Of a stretch of DNA of 16,490 nucleotides, positions 1 to 7,566 are shown piece after piece. The DNA is taken from contig JAJYTX010000019.1 of assembly GCA_021792815.1 (NCBI GenBank), positions 1-16,490 of the forward strand, given 5' to 3'. Source of the stretch: Pseudomonadota bacterium. Its GTDB lineage: Bacteria > Pseudomonadota > Gammaproteobacteria > Steroidobacterales > Steroidobacteraceae. The translations under genes and the position numbers were made by a program. A model generated the notes under the pieces. That model worked only from the letters and a program-made list of their open reading frames with translations, was not told the DNA's origin and did no database searches. The first letter of the stretch is position 1, and each line of letters starts with the position of its first letter.

Positions 1-791
1 ACCAGGTAGTTGAGCAGCGCGTCCGGCAGGTACCCCTCCTCCTCGTACTGCAGCACGCTCACCGCGCCGTGCCGCTTCGACAGCTTGGCCCCATCGGGAC
101 CGAGGATCATGGGCACGTGCGCATACAGCGGCGGCGTCACGCCCAGCGCGCGCAGCATGTTCATCTGCCGCGGCGTATTGTTCAAATGATCATCTCCGCG
201 GATGACATGAGTCACTCCCATGTCCATGTCATCGACCACCACGCAGAAGTTGTACGTCGGAGTGCCGTCGGAACGCGCAATGATGAGATCGTCGAGCTCC
301 GCGTTGTGGAACGTGACCGTCCCATGCACGAGGTCCTCGACCACCACCGTCCCCTCGGCCGGATTGCGGAAGCGCACCACCGGCTGCACTCCCGGACGCG
401 GCCCGTCGCGGTCCCGACAGGTGCCGGGATAACGGGGCTTTTCCTTGCGGGCGATCTGCTGCTCACGCAGCGCATCCAGCTCCTCCCGGGTGCAGTAGCA
501 GTGATAGGCGTGGCCCGAGGCCAGCATCCGCCCGATCACTTCGCGGTACCGGTCAAAGCGCTGGGTCTGGTAATAGGGGCCCTCGTCGGCCGTCAGCCTG
601 AGCCACGCCATTCCGTCGAGGATCACCCGGACGGCTTCTTCCGTGGAACGTTCCCGATCCGTGTCCTCCACCCGAAGAATGAACCGCCCCCCCATGTGGC
701 GGGCGTAGAGCCAGCTGTACAGCGCCGTACGGACCCCGCCCACGTGCAGCATGCCGGTGGGACTGGGAGCGAATCGGGTGACGACAGTCAT
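1..791 (-). CDS. gltX: Glutamyl-tRNA synthetase (GluRS), 3' end cut by window edge
   Basis: Class I aminoacyl-tRNA synthetase that charges tRNA-Glu with glutamate in the cytoplasm. About 263 residues are visible, beginning with ATG at 791 ([13 protein letters not shown]). The HIGH-type signature is HVGG at residues 16-19 inside the typical FAPSPTG-x-LHVGG-x-RTALY context. The KMSKS-type signature is KLSKRHG at residues 236-242, close to the window edge, so the catalytic domain is nearly complete and the anticodon-binding part lies outside. The zinc-site region has Cys-x-Cys followed by GTCRD, with Asp where the E. coli enzyme has His. It is transcribed away from the exported-protein gene at 994, leaving a 202-base divergent gap. 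Identification is firm; whether this is the only GluRS of the genome cannot be told here. Confidence 0.96.
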   Translation of the reverse strand, partial: MTVVTRFAPSPTGMLHVGGVRTALYSWLYARHMGGRFILRVEDTDRERSTEEAVRVILDGMAWLRLTADEGPYYQTQRFDRYREVIGRMLASGHAYHCYCTREELDALREQQIARKEKPRYPGTCRDRDGPRPGVQPVVRFRNPAEGTVVVEDLVHGTVTFHNAELDDLIIARSDGTPTYNFCVVVDDMDMGVTHVIRGDDHLNNTPRQMNMLRALGVTPPLYAHVPMILGPDGAKLSKRHGAVSVLQYEEEGYLPDALLNYL

Positions 792-851
792 GGCGGCCTT
801 CAGAATCGTCGCGGGGCGCGCATGGTAGCAAGGGCCGCCGCACTTGGCACC

Positions 852-869
852 GACCCGGCGCGCCGGGTC
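852..869. repeat. 18-bp perfect palindrome in the divergent gltX gap
   Basis: The sequence gacccggcgcgccgggtc is identical to its own reverse complement over 18 bases with no spacer. It sits inside a wider inverted repeat, agggccg at 831-837 against cggccct at 872-878. It lies 60 bases upstream of the gltX start and 125 bases upstream of the exported-protein start. It could be a dimeric regulator site or a structured leader. No T-run follows on either strand, so a standard intrinsic terminator is unlikely. Chance is not excluded in such GC-rich DNA. Confidence 0.45.
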
Positions 870-993
870 AACGGCCCTCTGGGCCGTACGTTGTGCCCCA
901 ATGAGGCACTGTCCCGTCCGGCTGGCGGGATTCAGCAGAGGTTCAGTCCCTCCGAGCGAGTCTTGCACTCAGAGGACCCAGCGGAGTACCGAC

Positions 994-2190
994 ATGCGCC
1001 CGAGATTCCTGCGTCACCTCCTGCCCGCGCTCGTGCTCGCGGCTTTGCCGACGGTCTCGCCCGCCGGCGTGTTCATCGGCGTCTCGGTCAACCTTCCGCC
1101 GCCGCCGCTGCCGGTATACGCGCAACCGCCCTGCCCCCAGCCCGGCTACATCTGGGTCCCGGGCTACTGGGCATGGGGTCCCTACGGCTACTACTGGGTG
1201 CCGGGCACCTGGGTACTGCCGCCCGAGGTCGGCTTACTCTGGACCCCGGGCTGGTGGGGATGGGATGCCGATCGGGATGACTATCGCTGGCACGGCGGTT
1301 ACTGGGGCCCGCGCGTCGGGTTCTATGGCGGCATCGACTACGGCTTCGGCTACGACGGCGAGGGCTACGACGGCGGATACTGGCGAGGCCGCGTCTTCTT
1401 CTACAACAGAGCGGTCGACCGTCTCGGACCCGGGTTCGACCACGACGTGTACTACCACCGGTTTGATCACCCGCAAATCCGCCACGCGAGCTTCAATGGA
1501 GGCACTGACGGTGTCAGCGCGCGCCCGACGCGTCTGGATCGGATCGCCGCGCGAGAGCATCACTTCGGCGTCACTTGGGCGCAACAGCGACAGATCAGGA
1601 TGGCGGGCGGGGAGCGTGCCCTGCGCGCCAATTTCAACCGCGGCCGCCCGCCTATTGCGGCCACCATGCGGCCGGCGGACTTCCACGGACGCGGCGTATT
1701 CGGCGCCCGAGCCGCCGGCGGCCCGATGCCCTTTCGGCAGCCTGCGCGCATGCCGCAACAGCGCGCCGACCGTCCCCCCTGGGCAAGCCGTCCGGGATAT
1801 CGGGCCCCTCAGTTCCGACAGCGCAACCCCCGCGGCTCCGGCTTCCGGCCCCGCGCCGCGGCGCCGCGATACCCCGCACAGCAGTTCCGGACCCGGCAGC
1901 CGGCCCCTTGGCAGGCCCCACGGCATTGGCAAGCCCCGCCGCAACACACCTACAGGGCACCGCCGCGGTTCGGCTATCGGGCGCCACCGGCTCGTGTGCA
2001 GCCCCGCGCCCACTGGTCGGCACCGGCTCCGCGGGTCATGCCGCACTATGCTCCACGGCCCTTTCCGCAACGCGTCCAGGCCTGGCACGGCGGCGGCCCG
2101 GGCGCAGGCCGGCCGATGTGGCACCCGCGTGGGGGTCGCCCGGCGCCGCGCCCGGGTAATCGGGGCGGGTGGCACGGTCGCCGGCCTTGA
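994..2190 (+). CDS. Exported YXWGXW-repeat-type protein with Arg/Pro-rich tail
   Basis: This 398-residue protein has no known enzymatic role. The ATG at 994 was chosen because GGAG lies 7 bases upstream and the first residues form a signal peptide: MRPRF, then a hydrophobic run, with likely cleavage after SPA at about residue 24. An in-frame start at 844 would bury this signal. Residues 45-130 carry Trp/Tyr/Gly repeats of the form WVPGYWAWG, YYWVPGTWV, WTPGWWGW and YRWHGGYWGP, as in the YXWGXW repeat family. From about residue 200 the protein is low-complexity, rich in Arg, Pro, Ala and Gln and strongly basic. There are no membrane segments after the signal, so a periplasmic or surface location is likely. 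It is convergent with the START-domain gene, with only 13 bases between their stops. Nothing links it functionally to the hydrogenase genes. Confidence 0.85.
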   Translation: MRPRFLRHLLPALVLAALPTVSPAGVFIGVSVNLPPPPLPVYAQPPCPQPGYIWVPGYWAWGPYGYYWVPGTWVLPPEVGLLWTPGWWGWDADRDDYRWHGGYWGPRVGFYGGIDYGFGYDGEGYDGGYWRGRVFFYNRAVDRLGPGFDHDVYYHRFDHPQIRHASFNGGTDGVSARPTRLDRIAAREHHFGVTWAQQRQIRMAGGERALRANFNRGRPPIAATMRPADFHGRGVFGARAAGGPMPFRQPARMPQQRADRPPWASRPGYRAPQFRQRNPRGSGFRPRAAAPRYPAQQFRTRQPAPWQAPRHWQAPPQHTYRAPPRFGYRAPPARVQPRAHWSAPAPRVMPHYAPRPFPQRVQAWHGGGPGAGRPMWHPRGGRPAPRPGNRGGWHGRRP

Positions 2191-2203
2191 GCGTCCCCGC
2201 AGG

Positions 2204-2674
2204 TTATCGATCGCCATCGACCAAAACGCCCGGCAGTCGCCGAGGGACCAGGACCTGCCGGGCGCGTCGCTCGAAAGCCCGCAGCACCTCATGAGCGGCC
2301 ATGGGGGCAAGATGTTCCAGCCCCTGCTGAAGCAGACGCGAGCGCAATTCGAGCTCGATGCTCAGGCAGACGCGACAGCCGGGGTCCTGCTCACCGTCGA
2401 ATCGCCACGCCAGCCGCATACGCCTGAACTGTGGATCATCCGAGGTCACCTCGATCGAATGCGGCCGATGCAGGACGGCCTTCGAGCGGAAACACATGCG
2501 CACCGGCCCGAAACCCACCCACTGCTCGGCATGGCGGACATCCTCCTGCTCACCGGTGATCCGCGCGCTGATCCAGCCGGGCAGATACTGCGGATAACTC
2601 TCGACGGCCGCCGCCAGATCGAACAGCGCGCCCGCCGGATAGGGGAACATTCGCTCAGCCTGTTCGCGCAGCAT
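2204..2674 (-). CDS. COQ10/RatA-like START-domain (SRPBCC) protein
   Basis: Protein of 156 residues with the helix-grip fold signature of the COQ10/RatA group: AGALFDLAAAVESYPQYLPG near the N-terminus, a central FGPVRMCFRSKAVL strand, the PQFRRMRLAWRF segment, and a C-terminal helix ending in AFERRARQVL. Family members bind ubiquinone or other lipids in a hydrophobic pocket; E. coli RatA was also described as a ribosome-association toxin. The ATG at 2674 shares its A with the hypF stop codon (TGATG), which favours translational coupling. A GTG at 2686 is an alternative start that would add four residues. It is the last gene of the hyp operon. The position suggests a job connected with hydrogenase or its quinone partner, but that is inference. 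Neither start has a strong ribosome binding site. Confidence 0.8.
   Translation of the reverse strand: MLREQAERMFPYPAGALFDLAAAVESYPQYLPGWISARITGEQEDVRHAEQWVGFGPVRMCFRSKAVLHRPHSIEVTSDDPQFRRMRLAWRFDGEQDPGCRVCLSIELELRSRLLQQGLEHLAPMAAHEVLRAFERRARQVLVPRRLPGVLVDGDR
2227..2264 (-). terminator. Possible intrinsic terminator at the end of the hyp operon
   Basis: A perfect 10-bp inverted repeat, cgcccggcag at 2227-2236 and ctgccgggcg at 2255-2264, encloses an 18-base loop. Read on the minus strand the stem is followed at once by TTTTGG. It lies within the last codons of the START-domain gene, about 20 bases before its stop, so termination here would cut the message before the stop codon. The T-run is short. 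It may be a weak terminator, an mRNA stability hairpin, or chance. Confidence 0.33.
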
Positions 2675-5064
2675 CAGCAGGCACACCGTGCGCGAGCGGC
2701 AAACTCGATGATCTGACCGTAACTCAGGCCTCCGTCATTGCAGGGAATCCGCTCGGCAAGGCAGACTCGGAAGCCCTGCGCCGACAGGGCCTCGTACGCG
2801 AGGGTAGTGAGTCGCGCGTTCTGGAACACCCCGCCGGCAAGCCCCACCGTCGTGACCGCCTCGGTTTCCCGCAAGCGTTCGGCAACGCTGAGGATGGCCC
2901 CGGCCATCGCGGCGTGAAACTCCGCGGCGCGTTCGGCAGTGCCTCGTTCGGTGCGCAGCAGTGAGGCAAACACCGGCTGCCAGTCGAGCTGCAGCAGTCC
3001 CGCGCCGTCCCGCCGCAAGGTCAGCTGCGCCCCGGGCGACGCCTGCGACGGCTCGGGATCGAGTTCGCCTGCTGCCGCCTCGAGCATCAGCGGCGCCTGG
3101 CCTTCATAGCTCGTCTCGCGCAAATCCAACACGAGCGCAGCCGCGGCATCGAACAGGCGTCCGGCCGAGCTGGTGAGCGGCGCGTTGAGCCGGCGGGCCC
3201 AGGCCTGGCGCACCAGCGGATCGGGCGCCGGGCCCGGTGGGCTCAGACCCATTTCCCAGCAAACCCCCGCGGCGCAGCGCCAGGGCGCACGCGCGGCGCG
3301 CTCACCGCCCGGCAGCCGGAATGGCCGCAGACTCGCCACCCGGCGCCAATGGCCCGCAGTGCCGAGAAAACTTTCCCCGCCCCACAGCGACCCATCCTCG
3401 CCGAGCCCCGTGCCGTCCCAGGCAAACACCAGCATCCGATCCGCCGCGGGATGTTCCCCCGCGACCGCCGAGGCATGGGCGTGGTGATGCAACACGCGGG
3501 TGACCGGAAGAGCGCTCGCGAGCGCCCAGCGGCTGGTTGCGAAATCCGGATGGGCATCACACACCACTTCGGCGGCCCTGACGCCGTAGAGCCGCTGCAG
3601 ATCCTCCGCCACCTGCGCAAACACTTCGACGCTGCGCACCGTACCCATGTCCGCGATGTGGGGCGATACCACGACCCGATCCTCCCAGGCCAGCGCGACC
3701 GTCGTCTTCAGATGGCCGCCCGTGGCCAGCACCGGCCGCGCGAGGCGCCACGGCAGGGAGAGTTCGAGCGGCGCCAGCCCCCGACCGAGCCGTACGGCGC
3801 GCGGGCGGCCGAGCAGGCAGCGCATCACCGAATCGTCCGCGGGGCGCGCGATCGGCCGATCATGATGCAGGCTCGCGTCCGCCACCCTCGCCAGATGGCG
3901 CCTCGCCGAGTCCACCGTGGTCATCACCGGCTCGCCGCTGAGATTGCCCGAAGTGGCCACCAGAGGACGGCCGGTATCGGCGAGCAGCAGGTGATGCAAG
4001 GGGCTGTAGGGCAGAAAAACACCCACCTCAGCCAGACCCGGTGCGACCCCCGGCGTCAGCGCGGACCCGGCCCGCCTACGTGTCAACACGATGGGCCGCG
4101 CAGCGGAAACCAGCAGACACGCCTGCGTCTCGGTCAACTCCACTTCGCGCCGGATGCTTTCGAGACCGTCAGCACCGCATTGTGGAAACACGACGGCGAG
4201 CGGCTTGTCGGGCCGGCCCTTGCGCTCGCGCAGGCGCGCCACCGCGTCCCCGCAGGTCGCGTCGCACAGCAGGTGATAGCCCCCGATACCCCTGACCGCC
4301 AGGATCTTGCCCGCCCGCAGCACCTCGACGGCGCGTCGCAAGGCCCGCTCGCCGAGCAGCGCCTCAGGCGGCACCGCGGCCACCGCGGTGCGGGCCGGAT
4401 GCTGCCCCTGGCCTACCCGCGGCCCGGTCTCGAGCCACACCGTCGGCCCGCACTCGACGCAGGCCACCGGCTCGGCGTGGAAGCGGCGGTCGGCCGGATC
4501 CTCGTACTCCGCGCGACAGCGCGCGCAGAGCGGAAAACCGGCCATGGTCGTGTTGGGACGATCGTAGGGCAGGGCCTCGATCAGCGTGTAGCGCGGACCG
4601 CACTGGGTGCAGTTGATGAAAGGATATCGGTAACGGCGGCTCGCCGGATCGCTGAGCTCGGCGAGACAGTCCTCACAGGTAAAGGCATCCGGCGGCACGA
4701 ACACCCGGGTGGCGCCGCCCACGGCGCTCTCGAGGATCACGAACCCCGGGCCGGACATCGGCGGCGCGTCCTGCAGAGCCATCAGCCGGGGCCGCGCCAG
4801 CGGCGGCGCTTGCTCGATCACCTCCCGTACGAAACGCTCGACCGCGGCGCGGAATCCGCTGACCAGGATCTCGACCTCTCCATGCAGATTCTGCACGCTA
4901 CCGTCCAGCGCGAGTTCGCCGGCAAGCCGATAGACAAACGGTCGGAAGCCCACGCCCTGCACGTGGCCGCCGAGCCGCAGGCGTCGGGCAATGCGCTCCT
5001 CGCCCTGCGCGGGCGCAGTCGCCGACTCAGACTGTGACTCGCGCGCCGACCGCGGCATGCTCAT
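2674..5064 (-). CDS. hypF: Carbamoyltransferase HypF, [NiFe]-hydrogenase maturation
   Basis: HypF converts carbamoyl phosphate and ATP to a carbamoyl-adenylate and transfers the carbamoyl group to the C-terminal Cys of HypE, the first step of cyanide ligand synthesis. All domains are present in 796 residues. An acylphosphatase domain has HVQGVGFRPF with Arg41. Two zinc-finger units follow, each with C-x2-C-x18-C-x2-C spacing (from CEDC and from CARC). A YrdC-like domain contains KGRPDKPLAVVFP and the SGNLSGEP and HDRPIARPADDSVMR segments. The Kae1-like C-terminal domain has HHHAHASAVAGEH and FAWDGTGLGEDG. The start at 5064 (MSMPRSAR) gives the usual family length and overlaps the end of hypB by 38 bases; ATG 5058 is also possible. 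It is followed by the START-domain gene with a 1-base overlap. Confidence 0.97.
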   Translation of the reverse strand: MSMPRSARESQSESATAPAQGEERIARRLRLGGHVQGVGFRPFVYRLAGELALDGSVQNLHGEVEILVSGFRAAVERFVREVIEQAPPLARPRLMALQDAPPMSGPGFVILESAVGGATRVFVPPDAFTCEDCLAELSDPASRRYRYPFINCTQCGPRYTLIEALPYDRPNTTMAGFPLCARCRAEYEDPADRRFHAEPVACVECGPTVWLETGPRVGQGQHPARTAVAAVPPEALLGERALRRAVEVLRAGKILAVRGIGGYHLLCDATCGDAVARLRERKGRPDKPLAVVFPQCGADGLESIRREVELTETQACLLVSAARPIVLTRRRAGSALTPGVAPGLAEVGVFLPYSPLHHLLLADTGRPLVATSGNLSGEPVMTTVDSARRHLARVADASLHHDRPIARPADDSVMRCLLGRPRAVRLGRGLAPLELSLPWRLARPVLATGGHLKTTVALAWEDRVVVSPHIADMGTVRSVEVFAQVAEDLQRLYGVRAAEVVCDAHPDFATSRWALASALPVTRVLHHHAHASAVAGEHPAADRMLVFAWDGTGLGEDGSLWGGESFLGTAGHWRRVASLRPFRLPGGERAARAPWRCAAGVCWEMGLSPPGPAPDPLVRQAWARRLNAPLTSSAGRLFDAAAALVLDLRETSYEGQAPLMLEAAAGELDPEPSQASPGAQLTLRRDGAGLLQLDWQPVFASLLRTERGTAERAAEFHAAMAGAILSVAERLRETEAVTTVGLAGGVFQNARLTTLAYEALSAQGFRVCLAERIPCNDGGLSYGQIIEFAARARCAC

Positions 5065-5824
5065 CGGATATGCGCCCGCCAGCGCGCCGCACCGCGTCGC
5101 GGTGATGTGCCAGCTCGCCTTCGAGCCAGCCGTACCAGGTGTCGATGCCCGCGCCGCTGCGGCAGGAAACGCGCAACACGGGAGCACTACTTGCCAGCCT
5201 GCGCACGCTCGCTTCGGCCCGTGCGGGATCGAACTCCGGCAGAAACGGCAGCAGATCCGTTTTCGTCAACAGCAACAGATCCGCCGCGCGGAACATGACC
5301 GGATACTTCTGCGGCTTGTCGTCTCCCTCCGGCACCGACAGCAGCGCCACATCGAGGTGCTGTCCGAGATCGAAACTCGCCGGGCAGACGAGATTGCCGA
5401 CGTTCTCGATGAACAGCAGCTCCAGGCCCTCGAGCACCAGTCCGTCGAGCGCCTCATGAATCATCCGCGCATCGAGATGACAGGCCGTTCCGGTGGTGAT
5501 CTGCACCGCAGGCACTCCTTTGGCGCGGATGCGCTGTGCATCGTTCTCGGTGGCGAGATCACCCTCGATGACCGCAATGCGCCGACCGCGGAGCCCCTCC
5601 AGCGTGCGCTCCAGGAGCGAGGTCTTGCCTGCACCGGGGGAAGACATCAGGTTGACGACCAGGACACCGTGAGCGTCGAAATGCTCGCGGTTATGGGCGG
5701 CCAGCCGATCGTTCTCGGACAGCAGATCGCGCAGCACCGCGACAGATTCGACGAGCGGCCCGGCGGCATGATGCTGCGGGTGCTCGCTGCCGTGCGTGAT
5801 CGCACAACCACAATGGTCACACAT
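5027..5824 (-). CDS. hypB: Nickel-inserting GTPase HypB
   Basis: HypB is a GTPase that works with HypA to deliver Ni to the hydrogenase large subunit after Fe(CN)2CO is in place. The 265-residue protein begins MCDHCGC, the N-terminal high-affinity metal motif, followed by a modest His-containing stretch but no long poly-His storage run. Walker A is SSPGAGKTS with GKT at residues 66-68. The G-domain metal site is present as Cys-His in GTACHLD and as Cys in NVGNLVCPASFD. TKTDLLP matches the NKxD guanine-specificity motif. ATG 5824 is preceded by AGGAGG with 6 bases spacing, and its first 8 bases overlap the end of hypX. It follows hypX and overlaps hypF, so the three should be co-translated. 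Confidence 0.96.
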   Translation of the reverse strand: MCDHCGCAITHGSEHPQHHAAGPLVESVAVLRDLLSENDRLAAHNREHFDAHGVLVVNLMSSPGAGKTSLLERTLEGLRGRRIAVIEGDLATENDAQRIRAKGVPAVQITTGTACHLDARMIHEALDGLVLEGLELLFIENVGNLVCPASFDLGQHLDVALLSVPEGDDKPQKYPVMFRAADLLLLTKTDLLPFLPEFDPARAEASVRRLASSAPVLRVSCRSGAGIDTWYGWLEGELAHHRDAVRRAGGRISDEHAAVGARVTV

Positions 5825-7559
5825 GGAAGACCTCCTCGGGCGGAGCCGCGTCGGCTGGACCGGCCACGGTGCGCAGCGCCGCACGCCGTCGCGCGTCTCG
5901 CGAGCGATGCAGTGCCAGATGCAGCGGCGTACGCGACTTCGGCACCTTGTAGATGAAGTTGTAGCGTGCGACGTGATAACTCGGATCGAAACCATAGAAG
6001 TTGCGCTGCATGCGCTCGAGCTCCTCGGCGCGGTAGCGCTCGAGCGGCCTGGCGCGCTCATCGGCCGCCCGCCGCCGGCGCTTGGCGGCGATCCGCGCCG
6101 CGAGCGTGTCCTCGCGACACAGCGCCTGCGCCATAGTGGCGATGGTCTCGAGTGCGCTGCCGGACAGTTCAGGCAGCAGACGGTCGATCAGGCCCAGACG
6201 ATGCGCCTCGGCGACCCCCATCGGCAACCGCCGCCGCATCAGGCGCTCGGCATTCTGCGCGCCGACGCGCCGCGGCAGAAGATAGCTCCAGTATTCCGAT
6301 CCGTAGAGATTGCCCATGTCCTTGTAATGGAGATTGAGCACGACACCCGGGCAGGCCCACACCTCGTCCGCCGCCAGCGCCAGGAATGCCCCGCCCGCCC
6401 CGGCGCCGCCGCGCACCGCCGATACCACCCACCGGTCGGTCGTTGCAATGATGTCGCGGGCGAGATCGTCGATCGCGTTGATGTTGCGCCACGACTCCTC
6501 GGCCGGACTGTCGGCGGCCTCGATGACACCGAGGTGCATGCCGTTCGACCAGTAATCGGCCCCGCCGGCCAGGACCAGCACCCGGGTCGGACGCTCGAGC
6601 GCCCGTGCGTAAGCCTGCCTGAGCGCCTCGCACTGCTCGGTACTCACCGCACCGTTGTAGAACTCGAAACTCAGCAAACCGACACCGGCCTGCTCCTGGT
6701 AGCGAATCGGCTCATGGCCGGCGGCCCAGGGCAGCTGCGCGCCGTGCCCGGCGAACAGCCGCATCGCCGGCAGCTTCAGACTCTCAGCCTGCTCGAGGCG
6801 CAGCTGGCCGATCCACACCGCGCCGTCAACGGTCGCCCGGGCGAGCGCCCCCTCGCAGCGCGCGATGACCGTTCCCGGGGGACCGGCCAGCCCGGTGGCA
6901 CGGTGTGCATCGAACAGGCGAACGGGCCGTCCGAACATCGTGTCCGGAACGCCCGGCGAGCCGTCGGCGCTGCGGATCTTGCGCAGCACGACCTCCGTCG
7001 TGTCCGTCTGCCAGTCGATGCTCCGATCGGCCGGTCGGCAGACGGGCCACTCCCGGCCACGCACGGCGGAATCAGCCGGATCCACCCGCGCCGGCCGGAA
7101 CGCGCCGGAACCGATCCGCTCGAGCGCCGTCAGCACCGCGCGCACGGCGGCGTCGGCGACCTCGTGTCGATACAGGCTCGACTTCGTGGCCGCCCGCATC
7201 GGAAACGTGGCGCTCGCCCACACGGGTCCGGCATCCAGGGCCGCCTCGGCCTGCAGCACCGTGACACCCCACTCGCTCTCCCCGCGCAGCAGCGCCCAGT
7301 CGAGCGCCGACGGGCCCCGGTCTCCCACGATACCCGGATGAACGATCAGGCAGCATCGCGTGCGCCAGATCGCCTCGGGCAGGGCGCGTTTCAGAAACGG
7401 CGCCAGCACGACGTCGGGATCGAACATCCCTACGGCCTCGCATGTCACCGCATCGTGGATATCCAGCTCCACCGACACTTCGTGCCCGCGCTCGACGAGC
7501 TCGACGAACAATCGCTGCGAGAGACTGTTGAAGCTGTGCGTCAGGAGCAGAATGCGCAC
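5817..7559 (-). CDS. hypX: HypX (HoxX), probable CO-forming maturation protein
   Basis: HypX makes the CO ligand of the [NiFe] active site from formyl-tetrahydrofolate under air and is found with oxygen-tolerant hydrogenases such as the Ralstonia membrane-bound enzyme. Both expected modules are present in about 580 residues. The N-terminal formyltransferase-like domain starts RILLLTHSFNSLSQRLF and has HPGIVGDRGPSALDWA with His74, Asp80 and Asp87. The C-terminal enoyl-CoA hydratase-like domain has RGGAGAGGAFLALAADEVWA, then the HypX-typical NLHYKDMGNLYGSEYW and SYLLPRRVG segments. A GTG at 7559 is chosen because RILLLTH is the normal HypX N-terminus and a GAGG sequence lies just upstream. It sits 7 bases after the hypE stop; a far upstream ATG at 7619 would overlap hypE needlessly. 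This gene is absent from many hyp operons. Confidence 0.95.
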   Translation of the reverse strand: MRILLLTHSFNSLSQRLFVELVERGHEVSVELDIHDAVTCEAVGMFDPDVVLAPFLKRALPEAIWRTRCCLIVHPGIVGDRGPSALDWALLRGESEWGVTVLQAEAALDAGPVWASATFPMRAATKSSLYRHEVADAAVRAVLTALERIGSGAFRPARVDPADSAVRGREWPVCRPADRSIDWQTDTTEVVLRKIRSADGSPGVPDTMFGRPVRLFDAHRATGLAGPPGTVIARCEGALARATVDGAVWIGQLRLEQAESLKLPAMRLFAGHGAQLPWAAGHEPIRYQEQAGVGLLSFEFYNGAVSTEQCEALRQAYARALERPTRVLVLAGGADYWSNGMHLGVIEAADSPAEESWRNINAIDDLARDIIATTDRWVVSAVRGGAGAGGAFLALAADEVWACPGVVLNLHYKDMGNLYGSEYWSYLLPRRVGAQNAERLMRRRLPMGVAEAHRLGLIDRLLPELSGSALETIATMAQALCREDTLAARIAAKRRRRAADERARPLERYRAEELERMQRNFYGFDPSYHVARYNFIYKVPKSRTPLHLALHRSRDARRRAALRTVAGPADAAPPEEVFHV

Positions 7560-7566
7560 GTCCGCC

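Noticed and set aside
845..850. TGGCAC, resembling a sigma-54 -24 element
   Set aside because: No TTGC-like -12 element follows at the required spacing; the expected position reads cggcg.
940..954. tRNA T-arm-like hairpin gaggttcagtccctc
   Set aside because: The loop lacks the invariant A58 and no acceptor stem, D-arm or anticodon arm can be drawn around it.
2204..2674. Calling the START-domain protein a toxin of a toxin-antitoxin pair
   Set aside because: The RatA name comes from one E. coli study; no RatB-like partner gene is adjacent and the gene is coupled to hypF, so only the lipid/quinone-binding family assignment is supported.
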